A stretch of 32,708 nt of DNA from Flavobacteriales bacterium (GTDB taxonomy: Bacteria; Bacteroidota; Bacteroidia; Flavobacteriales_G; Salibacteraceae): positions 1 to 32,708 of the forward strand of contig JABMOM010000022.1 in the NCBI GenBank assembly GCA_013204105.1. Reading direction: 5' to 3'. Under the pieces are notes generated by a model that worked only from the letters and a program-made list of their open reading frames with translations, ran no database searches and was not told the DNA's origin. The position numbers and the translations under genes were made by a program. Positions 17,972 through 26,455 of this stretch are shown here, piece after piece. Every line of letters begins with the position of its first letter. The first letter of the stretch is position 1.

Positions 17972-19342
17972 ATGAAATTACACAGCTGTCTTTTTCTTGT
18001 GCTGCTCATCATTCTTCCAAACTTTGGGGAAGCACAAACCTTAAAACGCAGCGCCTTCCTAGGCATCCAGATGCAGCCGGTTCCTGATTCTCTTCGTTTG
18101 TCAGAACTCGGTTATCGAAATGGCGTGTTAGCGGTACGCGTATTCCCAAACTCCACGGCCAGTGAATTGGGAATGGAAAGCGGAGACATCCTCTTGTCCA
18201 TCGACGAAATGCAAGCCGTCGAACCAAGGTTTGTCGCAGAAACAATCTCAGCATACGGAGCCGGAGATGAGGTGGAATTAAAATGGCTGCGGGCCGGGGA
18301 AAGGATGCAACAAAGCGGAAAAATGCTCGGCCGTCCTTTGGAGACGAGCGAGTATGGCAGCGTGAGCTACGGACAAGTGGATTACGATGGAACCTCCCTT
18401 CGCTCCATCATGATGCTCCCTGAAGGAAAGACCAAGCCACCTGTTGTCTTCTTCATGCAAGGCTACACCTGTGCCACTACGGAGTTTCCATTCAATCAAA
18501 ACATTACACTTCGTCGTATCATGGATGATTTTGTGAAGGCCGGCTATGCTGTTTTCCGTGTGGACAAACCAGGAGTTGGAGACAGCAAATCAGACACCCC
18601 TTGCCAAACCACTGGCTTTGATGTTGAGTTGAAAGCATTTGGAGAAGGATACAAAGCACTCGCCCTGCGCGATGACATAGATGCATCCAACATCTTCTTG
18701 TTCGGGCACTCCATGGGCGGCATTGTGGCGCCGATACTTGCAGCTGAGATGCAACCCAAAGGAGTCATGACGTACGGCACAGCCATCAAGTCATGGTATG
18801 AATACATGATCGAGATGACGCGCGTCCAGGCAGAACTATTCGGCAACTCCTTTGAAAGGGTTGAAGAGGTATCCCGATTGGCCATTCCGTTTCACTATGA
18901 CTTTCTCATCAATAAACTGTCCTCTGAAACCCTGATCGAACGACACGCGGAATTCTTGGCATATGAAGAAACCGCGGACGCGATCAAAGAAGATCAATAC
19001 ATCGGGAGACACATGGTGTTTTGGCAAACGCTCAACGAGCAAAACATTACCGAAGCATGGTTGAAATACGAAGGCAACGTGCTGGCCATCTATGGAGAGT
19101 TCGACATCCAAGCGTTGAACGCTGATCACGTCAAGGCAATTGCCCGCACCGTAAATTCCGCACATCCCAACCACGCTGAGTATGCTATTATTCCCAATGC
19201 CGATCACGGTTTTGTCCGATTTGAAACCATGGACGAACAAATGGAAGCCTTGAATACGGGACAATACGGAAAATACCTTCGCGAAGCCTACCACGAAGGT
19301 GTTGCCGCTGAGGCCATCACTTGGATGAATGACTTGAAATAA
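17972..19342 (+). CDS. Secreted PDZ - alpha/beta hydrolase
   Basis: A 456-residue exported protein with signal peptide MKLHSCLFLVLLIILPNFGEAQ. Residues about 25-110 form a PDZ-like domain (FPNSTASELGMESGDILLSID). Residues about 130-456 form an alpha/beta hydrolase. The likely catalytic triad is Ser247 in FGHSMGG, Asp378 in IYGEFD and His412 in NADHGF. An oxyanion-type region is seen in VVFFMQGYTC. The hydrolase part resembles the dienelactone hydrolase or acyl-aminoacyl peptidase type; the substrate, ester or peptide, cannot be told from sequence. The PDZ domain suggests binding of protein C termini, so a periplasmic peptidase role is possible. It is divergent from the DoxX-tpiA operon and appears to be a single-gene unit. 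Confidence 0.88.
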   Translation: MKLHSCLFLVLLIILPNFGEAQTLKRSAFLGIQMQPVPDSLRLSELGYRNGVLAVRVFPNSTASELGMESGDILLSIDEMQAVEPRFVAETISAYGAGDEVELKWLRAGERMQQSGKMLGRPLETSEYGSVSYGQVDYDGTSLRSIMMLPEGKTKPPVVFFMQGYTCATTEFPFNQNITLRRIMDDFVKAGYAVFRVDKPGVGDSKSDTPCQTTGFDVELKAFGEGYKALALRDDIDASNIFLFGHSMGGIVAPILAAEMQPKGVMTYGTAIKSWYEYMIEMTRVQAELFGNSFERVEEVSRLAIPFHYDFLINKLSSETLIERHAEFLAYEETADAIKEDQYIGRHMVFWQTLNEQNITEAWLKYEGNVLAIYGEFDIQALNADHVKAIARTVNSAHPNHAEYAIIPNADHGFVRFETMDEQMEALNTGQYGKYLREAYHEGVAAEAITWMNDLK

Positions 19343-19373
19343 GTCAAGCTTTTAGGGAAGAGTCCGTGACGTA

Positions 19374-19405
19374 TTGGCAGAAGTGAAGCGATGGCTAACT
19401 TTTTG
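19374..19405 (+). promoter_or_regulatory. Promoter for the ABC transporter
   Basis: TTG at 19374-19376, a 19-base spacer, then TAACTTTTTG at 19396-19405, close to TAnnTTTG. The predicted start lies just before the ATG at 19420, giving a very short leader. Confidence 0.5.
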
Positions 19406-19419
19406 CCCTGCACAAGGCA

Positions 19420-21249
19420 ATGGCAAAACGACGTACCCTCGAACCTCAGAAGATTAATTTTCGCGAAAGCTTCGCTTCTTTGAAGTTCATTCCCCGTTTC
19501 TTCCGAGAAATCAGTTCGGTCAACCCCGCTCTTTTTTATACCAACCTCGTTGGCCGCGTCATCAGCGCCTTTCTTCCTTTGGCGATGTTGTACGTCGGTA
19601 AATTAATCGTCGACGAAGTAGTGCTTCAAATCGCCTTAGAAACCAAGGACCTGGATAGCATGTGGGTGCTCATTGCGACTGAGTTTGCCTTGGCGATCGG
19701 ATCAGACCTTTTACGTCGGGGTATTTCCTACACCGATGCCCTACTTGGAGACCAGTATTCGATCAAGTCATCCGTTACCATTATCCGGAAAACGGCGGAG
19801 ATCAAACTTTCTCAATTGGAAGATTCCGAATTCTATGACAAGCTCGAGCGTGCCCGTCAGCAAACCACAGGTCGCGTAGGCTTGATGTCCAACGTTCTGA
19901 CACAAGGTGAAGACATCATCGTCATCGTATCCCTAATTGGCGGTGTGATCGTCTTTGAACCATGGTTGATCCTACTCTTGATCGTATCCGTAGTACCGAC
20001 CATTATGAACGAAATCAAGTTCAGTGGAACAAGCTACTCCCTAGCGCGCAGCTGGACGCAGGAACGCCGCGAATTGGATTACCTACGCTATGCAGGGGCG
20101 AGCGATATCACGGCAAAGGAGGTGAAGCTTTTCGCACTCTCTGGCTACATCGCAGATCGTTTCAAGGAATTATCAAACATCTATTACATAGCCAGTAAGA
20201 AACTTGCAGGACAACGCGCACGATGGGGATCCTTCTTCAACATCGTCGGCACCGGCACCTATTATGGCGCCTATGTCATGATCGTCTACCGCACGGTGAT
20301 TGGCATTTTTAGCCTTGGAGACCTCACCTTTCTATCCGGATCGTTCAATCGCTTACGGAGCAAATTGCAGGGATTTTTCACGCGCTTCACTTCGATTACA
20401 GAACGGGCCCTCTACCTCCAAGACTATTTCGAATTCCTCGACCTGCGTTTCATCGATGAGAGCGACGTGCCGAAACTTCCCATGCCTGAAAAGATCTCTG
20501 AAGGTTTTGCATTTAAGGATGTTGGTTTTAAATATCCAAACACCGAGAAATGGGTCGTACGCAACGTGAGTTTCACACTAAAAGCAGGTGAGAAACTCGC
20601 CTTTGTAGGAGAAAATGGCGCAGGGAAAACGACCTTGATCAAACTATTGCTTGGCTTCTATGTACCCACCGAAGGGGAAATTCTCCTGGATAGCATTCCG
20701 ATCCAGCAATACAATGCTGATCAATACCAAGCCTATTTCGGGGTGATCTTCCAAGACTTCGTGAAATTTGAGTTGACGCTTCGCGAAAACATCGCGGTAG
20801 GTGCCATTGAAGAAATTGAAAACGAACTACGCATCACCGACGCGGCACAACGCAGTCTGGCTGATCAAGTGATCTCAGAGCTGCCCGAGGGCATTGACCA
20901 ACAACTAGGAAAACGCTTTAAGCGGGGCAAAGACCTCTCGGGAGGGCAATGGCAGAAGATCGCAATTGCAAGGGCCTACATGAAGGATGCGCAAGTCATG
21001 ATCTTGGACGAACCCACCTCCGCACTCGATGCACGCGCAGAGACCGAAGCTTTCGATCGATTCATTAAACTGACCATTGGTAAAACTGCGGTCATCATCT
21101 CGCACCGATTTAGCACCGTACGGATTGCCGATCGGATCATGGTGCTTCAAGACGGGAAGGTGCTTGAAATTGGCAAGCACGAGGAGTTGATTAAGAACGA
21201 CCTCCTCTACGCTGAGCTCTTTAACCTGCAGGCGGCCGGATACCAATGA
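19420..21249 (+). CDS. ABC transporter, fused permease and ATPase
   Basis: A 609-residue type I ABC half-transporter, probably an exporter acting as a homodimer in the inner membrane. The N-terminal 330 residues hold the transmembrane domain (LVGRVISAFLPLAMLYVGKL; IIVIVSLIGGVIVFEPWLIL). The ATPase domain starts near 355. Its motifs are complete: Walker A GENGAGKTT with Lys403, Q-loop FQDFVKFELT, signature LSGGQ at 506-510, Walker B VMILDEPTSALD with catalytic Glu531, and His562 in ISHRF. The substrate is not evident. The membrane domain is not close to MsbA by eye; a lipid or peptide exporter is possible. It has its own promoter, and rluF follows after 39 bp. Confidence 0.93.
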   Translation: MAKRRTLEPQKINFRESFASLKFIPRFFREISSVNPALFYTNLVGRVISAFLPLAMLYVGKLIVDEVVLQIALETKDLDSMWVLIATEFALAIGSDLLRRGISYTDALLGDQYSIKSSVTIIRKTAEIKLSQLEDSEFYDKLERARQQTTGRVGLMSNVLTQGEDIIVIVSLIGGVIVFEPWLILLLIVSVVPTIMNEIKFSGTSYSLARSWTQERRELDYLRYAGASDITAKEVKLFALSGYIADRFKELSNIYYIASKKLAGQRARWGSFFNIVGTGTYYGAYVMIVYRTVIGIFSLGDLTFLSGSFNRLRSKLQGFFTRFTSITERALYLQDYFEFLDLRFIDESDVPKLPMPEKISEGFAFKDVGFKYPNTEKWVVRNVSFTLKAGEKLAFVGENGAGKTTLIKLLLGFYVPTEGEILLDSIPIQQYNADQYQAYFGVIFQDFVKFELTLRENIAVGAIEEIENELRITDAAQRSLADQVISELPEGIDQQLGKRFKRGKDLSGGQWQKIAIARAYMKDAQVMILDEPTSALDARAETEAFDRFIKLTIGKTAVIISHRFSTVRIADRIMVLQDGKVLEIGKHEELIKNDLLYAELFNLQAAGYQ

Positions 21250-21288
21250 TGTGCGTACCAATTAGTGCTACTTTCATGGCCGCAATTC

Positions 21289-22164
21289 ATGAGCGGAAAC
21301 GAAGGCATACGGATCAATAAATTCTTAAGTGAAGCAGGCATCTGTTCGCGCAGGGAAGCCGACCGTTTGGTAGAGCTTGGCCGGGTGAGCATCAATGGTA
21401 AAAATCCGTCTACCGGACAACGCGTGAAGCGCAACGACAAAGTGCGCGTAGATGGGCGTGAGGTCGAAAACAACCACGAGGATAGGGTTTACCTCGTCTT
21501 CAACAAGCCTCCTGGGATCGTTACCACCACAGACACCAAAGGCGAGCGCGATAACATCGTGGACTATGTCAATTATCCGACACGCGTTTTCCCTATCGGC
21601 CGTTTGGATAAAGACAGCGAGGGCTTGATCTTCATGACAAGCGACGGAGACATCGTCAACAAGATCCTGCGCGCAGGAAACGACCATGAAAAGGAATATG
21701 AGGTGACCGTCGACCAACGCGTGACCGATGACTTCGTCCACAAGATGAGTACAGGCGTGCCTATCCTCGGAAAGGTCACCCGGAAATGTAAGGTGGAGCA
21801 AATTGCCGCTTTTACCTTTCGCATTACCCTGACGCAAGGGATGAATCGTCAGATCCGAAGGATGTGCGAATACTTTGGCTTCGAGGTGATGAAACTCAAG
21901 CGTACGCGCATCATGCACATGACCTTGGATGTAGGAAGTGGTCAGTGGCGTCCGTTCACCGAGGCGGAAGTCTTGAAGATGGAAGAAGTTTTGAAAGATT
22001 CAAGCAATACAGCCGATTCAAAGCCCAAGAAAAAATCGCCTTCTTCCAAGCCCAAAAAGCCGGCACCTCCTCGTCGAGAGGATCGGTCTAAAAAGAAATT
22101 CGCGTCTGCTAAAGGAAGAACGGCTCGACCCAAGGGTAGAAACAACAAAGGCAGGAGTAGATGA
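21289..22164 (+). CDS. rluF: 23S rRNA pseudouridine synthase RluF
   Basis: A 291-residue pseudouridine synthase. The N terminus is an S4 RNA-binding domain ([22 protein letters not shown]). The catalytic domain contains [14 protein letters not shown] with the catalytic Asp, and the segments [16 protein letters not shown] and [14 protein letters not shown] closely match E. coli RluF as I remember it. RluF modifies U2604 of 23S rRNA and in E. coli also a tRNA-Tyr position. A basic, low-complexity tail (about 50 residues rich in Lys, Ser, Pro and Arg) extends beyond the enzyme and may bind RNA. I prefer the ATG at 21289; a GTG at 21265 would add 8 residues. The stop overlaps the next start as ATGA. 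Confidence 0.9.
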   Translation: MSGNEGIRINKFLSEAGICSRREADRLVELGRVSINGKNPSTGQRVKRNDKVRVDGREVENNHEDRVYLVFNKPPGIVTTTDTKGERDNIVDYVNYPTRVFPIGRLDKDSEGLIFMTSDGDIVNKILRAGNDHEKEYEVTVDQRVTDDFVHKMSTGVPILGKVTRKCKVEQIAAFTFRITLTQGMNRQIRRMCEYFGFEVMKLKRTRIMHMTLDVGSGQWRPFTEAEVLKMEEVLKDSSNTADSKPKKKSPSSKPKKPAPPRREDRSKKKFASAKGRTARPKGRNNKGRSR

Positions 22165-22616
22165 ATCCGCCTGACCGATCGCTCGTCATCGCTGGTATAC
22201 GGCAATATCTGTTATCTCGCTTAGAAACCATGCGTGAAAACTTGCTGGAACTGCAGTCATCGAACGCCTCTAATGCTAAGAGCACAGCCGGCGACAAACA
22301 CGATACAGAGCGCGCAATGACCCACATGGAAATGGCCACCCTTTCCCAGCAAGTAGATGCTGAAAAACGTCTCCTCCACGAACTTGAAGCACTCGAGCGT
22401 CAGGCCACGCACGAAACAGTTGGACCAGGATGCATTGTGCAAACGCAACGTCACAATCTATTCATCGGACTCGCCTTTGGCAATATGGTCGTTGAAGGCT
22501 GGCCGATCACAGGAATCTCCGTGCATAGTCCTCTGGGAAAAGAACTGCTCGGCCTTGCAAAAGGAGAGACTTGTTCAGTCAACGGCATGGTACATAGCGT
22601 CGAACAGATCTACTAG
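22161..22616 (+). CDS. GreA/GreB-like protein
   Basis: A 151-residue protein built like a small Gre transcript-cleavage factor. The N-terminal half is a helical pair suited to a coiled coil ([28 protein letters not shown]), with the segment [17 protein letters not shown] at the tip, where Gre factors carry acidic residues. The C-terminal half ([20 protein letters not shown], then [18 protein letters not shown]) matches the FKBP-like Gre C domain, including the S-P-L-G-K motif. It may bind in the RNA polymerase secondary channel or act as an antagonist; the tip residues Asp and Glu in GDKHDTE could be functional. It is translationally coupled to rluF by an ATGA overlap. Family assignment is moderate; true cleavage activity is not shown by sequence. 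Confidence 0.75.
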   Translation: MNPPDRSLVIAGIRQYLLSRLETMRENLLELQSSNASNAKSTAGDKHDTERAMTHMEMATLSQQVDAEKRLLHELEALERQATHETVGPGCIVQTQRHNLFIGLAFGNMVVEGWPITGISVHSPLGKELLGLAKGETCSVNGMVHSVEQIY

Positions 22617-22747
22617 GAAAACAAAATCTTCCGTGACGTGATTCTGTTGCGCAACCACCAGAAACTGCTTCCTACTTATAGCTCACTTAACCGCTAAGCC
22701 AAACACGCTCTGATCGCTCGCGAATACGGCAGGCTCCTTGCCCAGGG

Positions 22748-23044
22748 ATGGAAAACACATGGGGGCATTGTGAGCATGCATTTCTGCTATGCCAACGAGT
22801 AGATGATTCTTTCGAAGAAGTGGAGGCCGATGCCAATGCCCACCAGCGCAAAAGATCTCAAGGCATTTTCGCTTTTCGTCCAGACGTTTATCAGCAGATT
22901 TCTATTGCACTATTCAACGGGTCCGAAGCCTTTCATTGCCTAAAAATCGATCGGGGCAGTAAACCCTCCAGCGCCGTGATTATTTTAGCGTCACATAAGA
23001 AAAGTGAACCTAGCTCCGTTAAACACCCAGCTCTACGCCTATGA
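22748..23044 (+). CDS. Doubtful small hypothetical protein
   Basis: A 98-residue open frame in an otherwise empty 424-bp stretch between the Gre-like gene and the Cys-rich lipoprotein gene. No signal, membrane segment or known motif is visible. In its favour, its stop overlaps the next start as ATGA, as at several recognised gene pairs here. Against it, the composition is not clearly coding and there is no recognisable family. The neighbouring frame at 22698-22799 reads as a short protein-like segment (ALIAREYGRLLAQGWKTHGG), so the region may be a decayed gene. The remaining 130 bp upstream show nothing I can name. Confidence 0.25.
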   Translation: MENTWGHCEHAFLLCQRVDDSFEEVEADANAHQRKRSQGIFAFRPDVYQQISIALFNGSEAFHCLKIDRGSKPSSAVIILASHKKSEPSSVKHPALRL

Positions 23045-23625
23045 AACGCACCCTCCTCCTACTCCTCTTTAGCGGGGTCCTTTTTCTTCCTAACTGCATT
23101 CGATGCCATTGCCCTGCAGTGGAAGACCCCTACTTTGATGTGTCCAATATACAAGTCGGGCATATTTCAACGATGAGCGGGTTTATCAACCTTGATGAAC
23201 CCATTTCCAAGAATGAATACGCAGGAATCGCCCTCTCCTTGGACGTAGAATACCTTGCAGCTACACGCATGATCAATCCATTCATCCAGAGCGCAATGGC
23301 TTGCTCATGCCCAGATCCAGGCGATTTAGGGGCAAAGCATGAACGGTTTGAAAGCATCATCGTCACCACGGTAAACGACTTCAATCAGAACATCCAAGCG
23401 GGAGATACGATCACGAGTATGTTCAGCATTCGAGCCGATCTCGACACCACGTCTATCGATGCATTCATCGATGGCCAAGAGGAGAACCTTAGATCGCAGT
23501 GGTATGAACTCTACTTGAATGGGATACCGGAAAATGATTCCTTAGGTTTTGAAGTCGAAGTGCAGGTTACGCTCTCCAACGGGGAGTCATATAACAATCG
23601 CACGGGAGCGGTCTTTTTTCAGTAA
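23041..23625 (+). CDS. Cys-rich hypothetical lipoprotein
   Basis: A 194-residue predicted lipoprotein. The signal is MKRT followed by a hydrophobic core (LLLLLFSGVLFL) and a lipobox ending PNC, with Cys19 the likely lipidation site. Immediately after come further cysteines (CIRCHCP), and a second pair lies in MACSCPDPG near residue 85. The mature part alternates short hydrophobic and polar segments consistent with a beta-sandwich (VQVTLSNGESYNNRTGAVFF at the end). It may sit on the inner face of the outer membrane. I cannot name a family or function. It lies on the same strand as the carbonic anhydrase 212 bp downstream, but nothing in the sequence links the two functionally. Confidence 0.75.
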   Translation: MKRTLLLLLFSGVLFLPNCIRCHCPAVEDPYFDVSNIQVGHISTMSGFINLDEPISKNEYAGIALSLDVEYLAATRMINPFIQSAMACSCPDPGDLGAKHERFESIIVTTVNDFNQNIQAGDTITSMFSIRADLDTTSIDAFIDGQEENLRSQWYELYLNGIPENDSLGFEVEVQVTLSNGESYNNRTGAVFFQ

Positions 23626-23746
23626 GTCGGCCCGCTTGTAACCTTCCTTGTGCGTCAGTCGTACATTACATCGACTAAAGGCTAACCCTAATTAACCTAT
23701 TCGTCCGACCCGTTTTTGGAGCCCCTCTCGATTGATTTCTAGCGGT

Positions 23747-23778
23747 GTCCCTTTGCTGTTTTATCAGTCCCTTTGCTG
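23747..23778. repeat. Two 12-base direct repeats
   Basis: GTCCCTTTGCTG occurs at 23747-23758 and again at 23767-23778, 20 bases apart, in the leader region before the carbonic anhydrase gene. The spacing of two helical turns could suit a dimeric regulator. The rest of the 212-bp gap shows no other feature. Confidence 0.4.
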
Positions 23779-23837
23779 ATTTCGAACAACATTCCTTACG
23801 AAGTGCTTTTGTTCATTTGGTATCTAAATTGGGTGAT

Positions 23838-24647
23838 ATGATTCGAAGATCCAGATTGATACTGGGCATTGGCGTTTTGCTCATTGCCATTTTCGTGATG
23901 CTTTCCATCAGCTTACTCTCCGATGATGAAGAGTCCACAGATGGCCCAACACACGCTTGGAGCTATGACGGAGAAACAGGGCCAGAATATTGGGATGAGA
24001 TTGAACACCTAGGTTCTGCATGTGGAGGAGCGCGTCAATCACCCATCAACATCATTGAATGTTTCACGGAGAATGTCGAAGAGGCAGTACTCAATTTTGA
24101 AATCAATTATGCGCCGTATACCAAGATCCATGATGTGCTTAACAATGGACATACCATCCAATATAGCTTTGAACGGGGCGACTTTGTCGTTTACAATAAC
24201 GAGCGATTTGATTTGCTCCAGATGCACTTTCATGAGCCTGCAGAGCACACTGTGAACGGAATCCGATACCCTCTCGAACTCCATATGGTACACCGAGGTA
24301 AACACGATAACTTCCTCGTATTGAGTATCATGGTCCAGGAAGGATTGAGCAGTGAGCCTTTCCAGTTCCTTGAGGATTATCTTCCACTTCAGGAGCACGA
24401 GAAAAAAGTGGTGCATGCGGGATATGACCTCAACCAAAATTTACCAGAGATCTTAGATCACTTCATTTACGCCGGATCATTGACGACACCGCCGTGCACT
24501 GAAGCCGTAGAGTGGATCGTATTTAAATACCCCATCACCGTATCCCATGATCAGGTCTCTGCATTGAAGGTGTTGATGCCAACCAATAACTATAGACTAG
24601 AGCAAGACCTCAACGACAGGACTGTAACCTTGCATATTGTTGAGTAG
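23838..24647 (+). CDS. Alpha-type carbonic anhydrase, membrane-anchored
   Basis: A 269-residue enzyme that interconverts carbon dioxide and bicarbonate, probably in the periplasm. The ATG at 23838 gives a short basic N terminus (MIRRSR) and a hydrophobic stretch (LILGIGVLLIAIFVMLSISLL) that is either an uncleaved anchor or a signal peptide. Zinc ligands are His130 and His132 in LLQMHFHEPAEH and His149 in LELHMVH; the 17-residue spacing is that of bacterial alpha enzymes. The proton-shuttle His is present (His105 in NNGHTIQ), as is GSLTTPPCTE. Cys62 and Cys220 match the pair that forms a disulfide in bacterial homologues, which supports export. An upstream GTG at 23745 is less likely. It converges on the glycosyltransferase gene with a 14-bp gap. 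Confidence 0.93.
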   Translation: MIRRSRLILGIGVLLIAIFVMLSISLLSDDEESTDGPTHAWSYDGETGPEYWDEIEHLGSACGGARQSPINIIECFTENVEEAVLNFEINYAPYTKIHDVLNNGHTIQYSFERGDFVVYNNERFDLLQMHFHEPAEHTVNGIRYPLELHMVHRGKHDNFLVLSIMVQEGLSSEPFQFLEDYLPLQEHEKKVVHAGYDLNQNLPEILDHFIYAGSLTTPPCTEAVEWIVFKYPITVSHDQVSALKVLMPTNNYRLEQDLNDRTVTLHIVE

Positions 24648-24661
24648 CTTCCGCGTAGGCG

Positions 24662-25894
24662 TTATCCTTTATTCTTCGCCTCGATCCACTTCGACATGTA
24701 CTCCGTGCTCCGCATGGAATGGTGCCAAAGCATCCCACCCGTAAAATTCTCCTTTCGATGTTGCTCGAGTTCAGCCATCAAATGATCCAAGCGATTCCAA
24801 AACAAGAGTGTATGCCCCTTGCCGTTGAATGCTCCATTGATTAAGTCTGCGCAGTGCATTTGCGCCTCGTTCCATCGCGCTTCTTCTGAGTACAAGTCGA
24901 CGGCCGCAATGGCAAAAGCATCGGATTCATCCTCTACCCTTCCGGGCCATTCCTTTCCGAGCAGCATCCCTTCTGCACCGATAGGCGAAGTAACGTTCGG
25001 TGTGCCACAGCGCATCGCGTCGATCAGCTTTCCTTTGAGTCCAGCTCCAAAGCGCAGCGGCGCCAGCATCACGCGCGCCTGACCGATCACTGCTTCGGCA
25101 TCCTCTGCCCGCCCCTTTACCAGGAATCCATGGTTCGGATCGTTCCACTCCAGTACTTGCTGCGTTGGATATGCACCGTAAACATGCAATTCAGCCGTCG
25201 GCAATCGAGCGCGGATCTTGGGCCAAATGACTTCCTTCAATTGCTTCACCGCATCCTTGTTCGGGGCATGCATGAAATTCCCAATCGAAATGAAGTGGGA
25301 CCGATGCTCAAACCCAAGCCAGCTTTGTTGCACCTCCTTGCTCAGAGGATCCTCTAAAAAAGGCAGGTAATGCAACAAGGAAGCATCTACTCTAAATACT
25401 CGCTGTAACAAGGCCATCTCATATGAAGAGATCATCAAACTGATATCGCAGCGGAGGATGCTTGCAATTTCTCGGAACGCAATTTCTCGGAATAAGTCTT
25501 CCTCGATAAAGGATCGCTTTTCTTTGACAGCCGCTTCTCGGGCATAACGCAAGCAATGCAAGTCTTCCGTATCCAAAATTCGAATGGCAGATTCGCATTG
25601 GGTCTTCACGCGCCAGCCAAATTGCTCTTCCACCATGAAGCGATCAAACAGCACGAGGGTCGGATCGAGTTGCCTCACCCAAGCATCGAAGCTTGAATCG
25701 TTCACCTCCACCCGCGCACGGGCTACTCCTTCAATTGAAAGATCATGGGCATGCTCGCTTTCCGCCGCTGTGGTTGCAAAGGTGATTTGATAATCCTTAG
25801 CTACAAATGCGCGTATGAGCTGCAGCATGCGCCTTCCAGCCGCCGAAGACTTCGGTTCTACATGGACGTTGCTAAGGATCAGCAGTCTAGCCAT
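24662..25894 (-). CDS. Glycosyltransferase, GT-B fold
   Basis: A 410-residue cytoplasmic glycosyltransferase, most like the GT4 family. The N-terminal domain starts LLILSNVHVEPKSSAAGRRM. The linker to the C-terminal domain is near residue 205 (FISIGNFMHAPNKDAVKQL). The donor-binding region contains VMLAPLRFGAGLKGKLIDAMRCGTPNVTS, with the usual Gly-rich loop and a Pro before the Thr. Sugar donor and acceptor cannot be told. There is a five-residue in-frame tandem duplication (FREIA FREIA) near residue 138. It lies 7 bp after DUF1599 on the same strand and is probably cotranscribed with it; no other cell-surface polysaccharide genes are in the window. Confidence 0.88.
   Translation of the reverse strand: MARLLILSNVHVEPKSSAAGRRMLQLIRAFVAKDYQITFATTAAESEHAHDLSIEGVARARVEVNDSSFDAWVRQLDPTLVLFDRFMVEEQFGWRVKTQCESAIRILDTEDLHCLRYAREAAVKEKRSFIEEDLFREIAFREIASILRCDISLMISSYEMALLQRVFRVDASLLHYLPFLEDPLSKEVQQSWLGFEHRSHFISIGNFMHAPNKDAVKQLKEVIWPKIRARLPTAELHVYGAYPTQQVLEWNDPNHGFLVKGRAEDAEAVIGQARVMLAPLRFGAGLKGKLIDAMRCGTPNVTSPIGAEGMLLGKEWPGRVEDESDAFAIAAVDLYSEEARWNEAQMHCADLINGAFNGKGHTLLFWNRLDHLMAELEQHRKENFTGGMLWHHSMRSTEYMSKWIEAKNKG
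25464..25493. repeat. 15-bp in-frame tandem duplication
   Basis: GCAATTTCTCGGAAC is followed directly by GCAATTTCTCGGAAT, so 14 of 15 bases match. It inserts five residues into the glycosyltransferase and keeps the frame, which suggests a recent replication slip in a helical region. Confidence 0.7.
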
Positions 25895-25901
25895 CTTCGG
25901 A

Positions 25902-26438
25902 TCATTCAGCCAAGCGGATGAGCGCGAACAGGGCGTAATTCATCATGTCGAGGTAATTGGCGTCGATGCCTTCAGAGATCAGGGTCTTGCCTTTGTTGTC
26001 TTCGATCTGGCGGATGCGCAAAATCTTCATCAGGATCAGATCGGTTAATGAGCTTACCCGCATGTCTCGCCAAGCCTCACCGTAGTCGGTATTCTTCTTG
26101 ATCATAAGGTCACGCGCCAAGGTGGCTTTCTGATCGTACAAGTCAGTGGCGCGCTCGGCGCCCAATTCCATGCCTTCTGATGCGGGGAGCTCCAATTGAA
26201 CCAGGGCCATGATGCAATAATTCACGATGCCGACAAACTCATCGCCCACGTCTTCACCCACCTTGTTCTCTCCTGTCTCTTCAATAGTTCGGATACGCTG
26301 GGCCTTGATGAATATCTGATCCGTCAACGACTTAGGGCGCAGTATGCGCCATGCAGTGCCGTAGTCCGTGGTCTTCTTGAAAAAGATCTCACGGCATTTC
26401 AAAAAAGCAGCGTCGTATTGTTTGAGCGTTTGTTCCAT
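25902..26438 (-). CDS. DUF1599 protein, two tandem repeats
   Basis: A 178-residue protein made of two copies of the DUF1599 unit. The first runs from about 20 to 88 (KKTTDYGTAWRILRPKSLTD, KAQRIRTIEE, GIVNYCIMALVQLE). The second runs from about 100 to 168 (KKNTDYGEAWRDMRVSSLTD, KILRIRQIED, DMMNYALFALIRLA). The shared TDYG-AWR and later N-Y motifs resemble all-alpha nucleotide-binding folds of the MazG/dUTPase type, but no activity is known. The gene is divergent from folP with 17 bp between the start codons, an arrangement I remember as common in Bacteroidota. That would hint at a role near folate or nucleotide metabolism, but it is inference. Confidence 0.9.
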   Translation of the reverse strand: MEQTLKQYDAAFLKCREIFFKKTTDYGTAWRILRPKSLTDQIFIKAQRIRTIEETGENKVGEDVGDEFVGIVNYCIMALVQLELPASEGMELGAERATDLYDQKATLARDLMIKKNTDYGEAWRDMRVSSLTDLILMKILRIRQIEDNKGKTLISEGIDANYLDMMNYALFALIRLAE

Positions 26439-26447
26439 CTATTTTCG
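26418..26447 (+). promoter_or_regulatory. folP promoter inside the DUF1599 gene start
   Basis: TTG at 26418-26420, a 19-base spacer and TATTTTCG at 26440-26447 (one mismatch from TAnnTTTG). It overlaps the first codons of the divergent DUF1599 gene. The predicted start near 26454 would make the folP message almost leaderless (ATG at 26456). Confidence 0.45.
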
Positions 26448-26455
26448 TCACATCT

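Noticed and set aside
21325-21918. 197-residue minus-strand open frame
   Set aside because: It is antisense to the catalytic core of rluF, which has unambiguous family motifs.
24648-24690. Terminator between the carbonic anhydrase and glycosyltransferase genes
   Set aside because: AGGCG and CGCCT can pair, but the stem is only 5 bp with a long loop and lies mostly in coding sequence.
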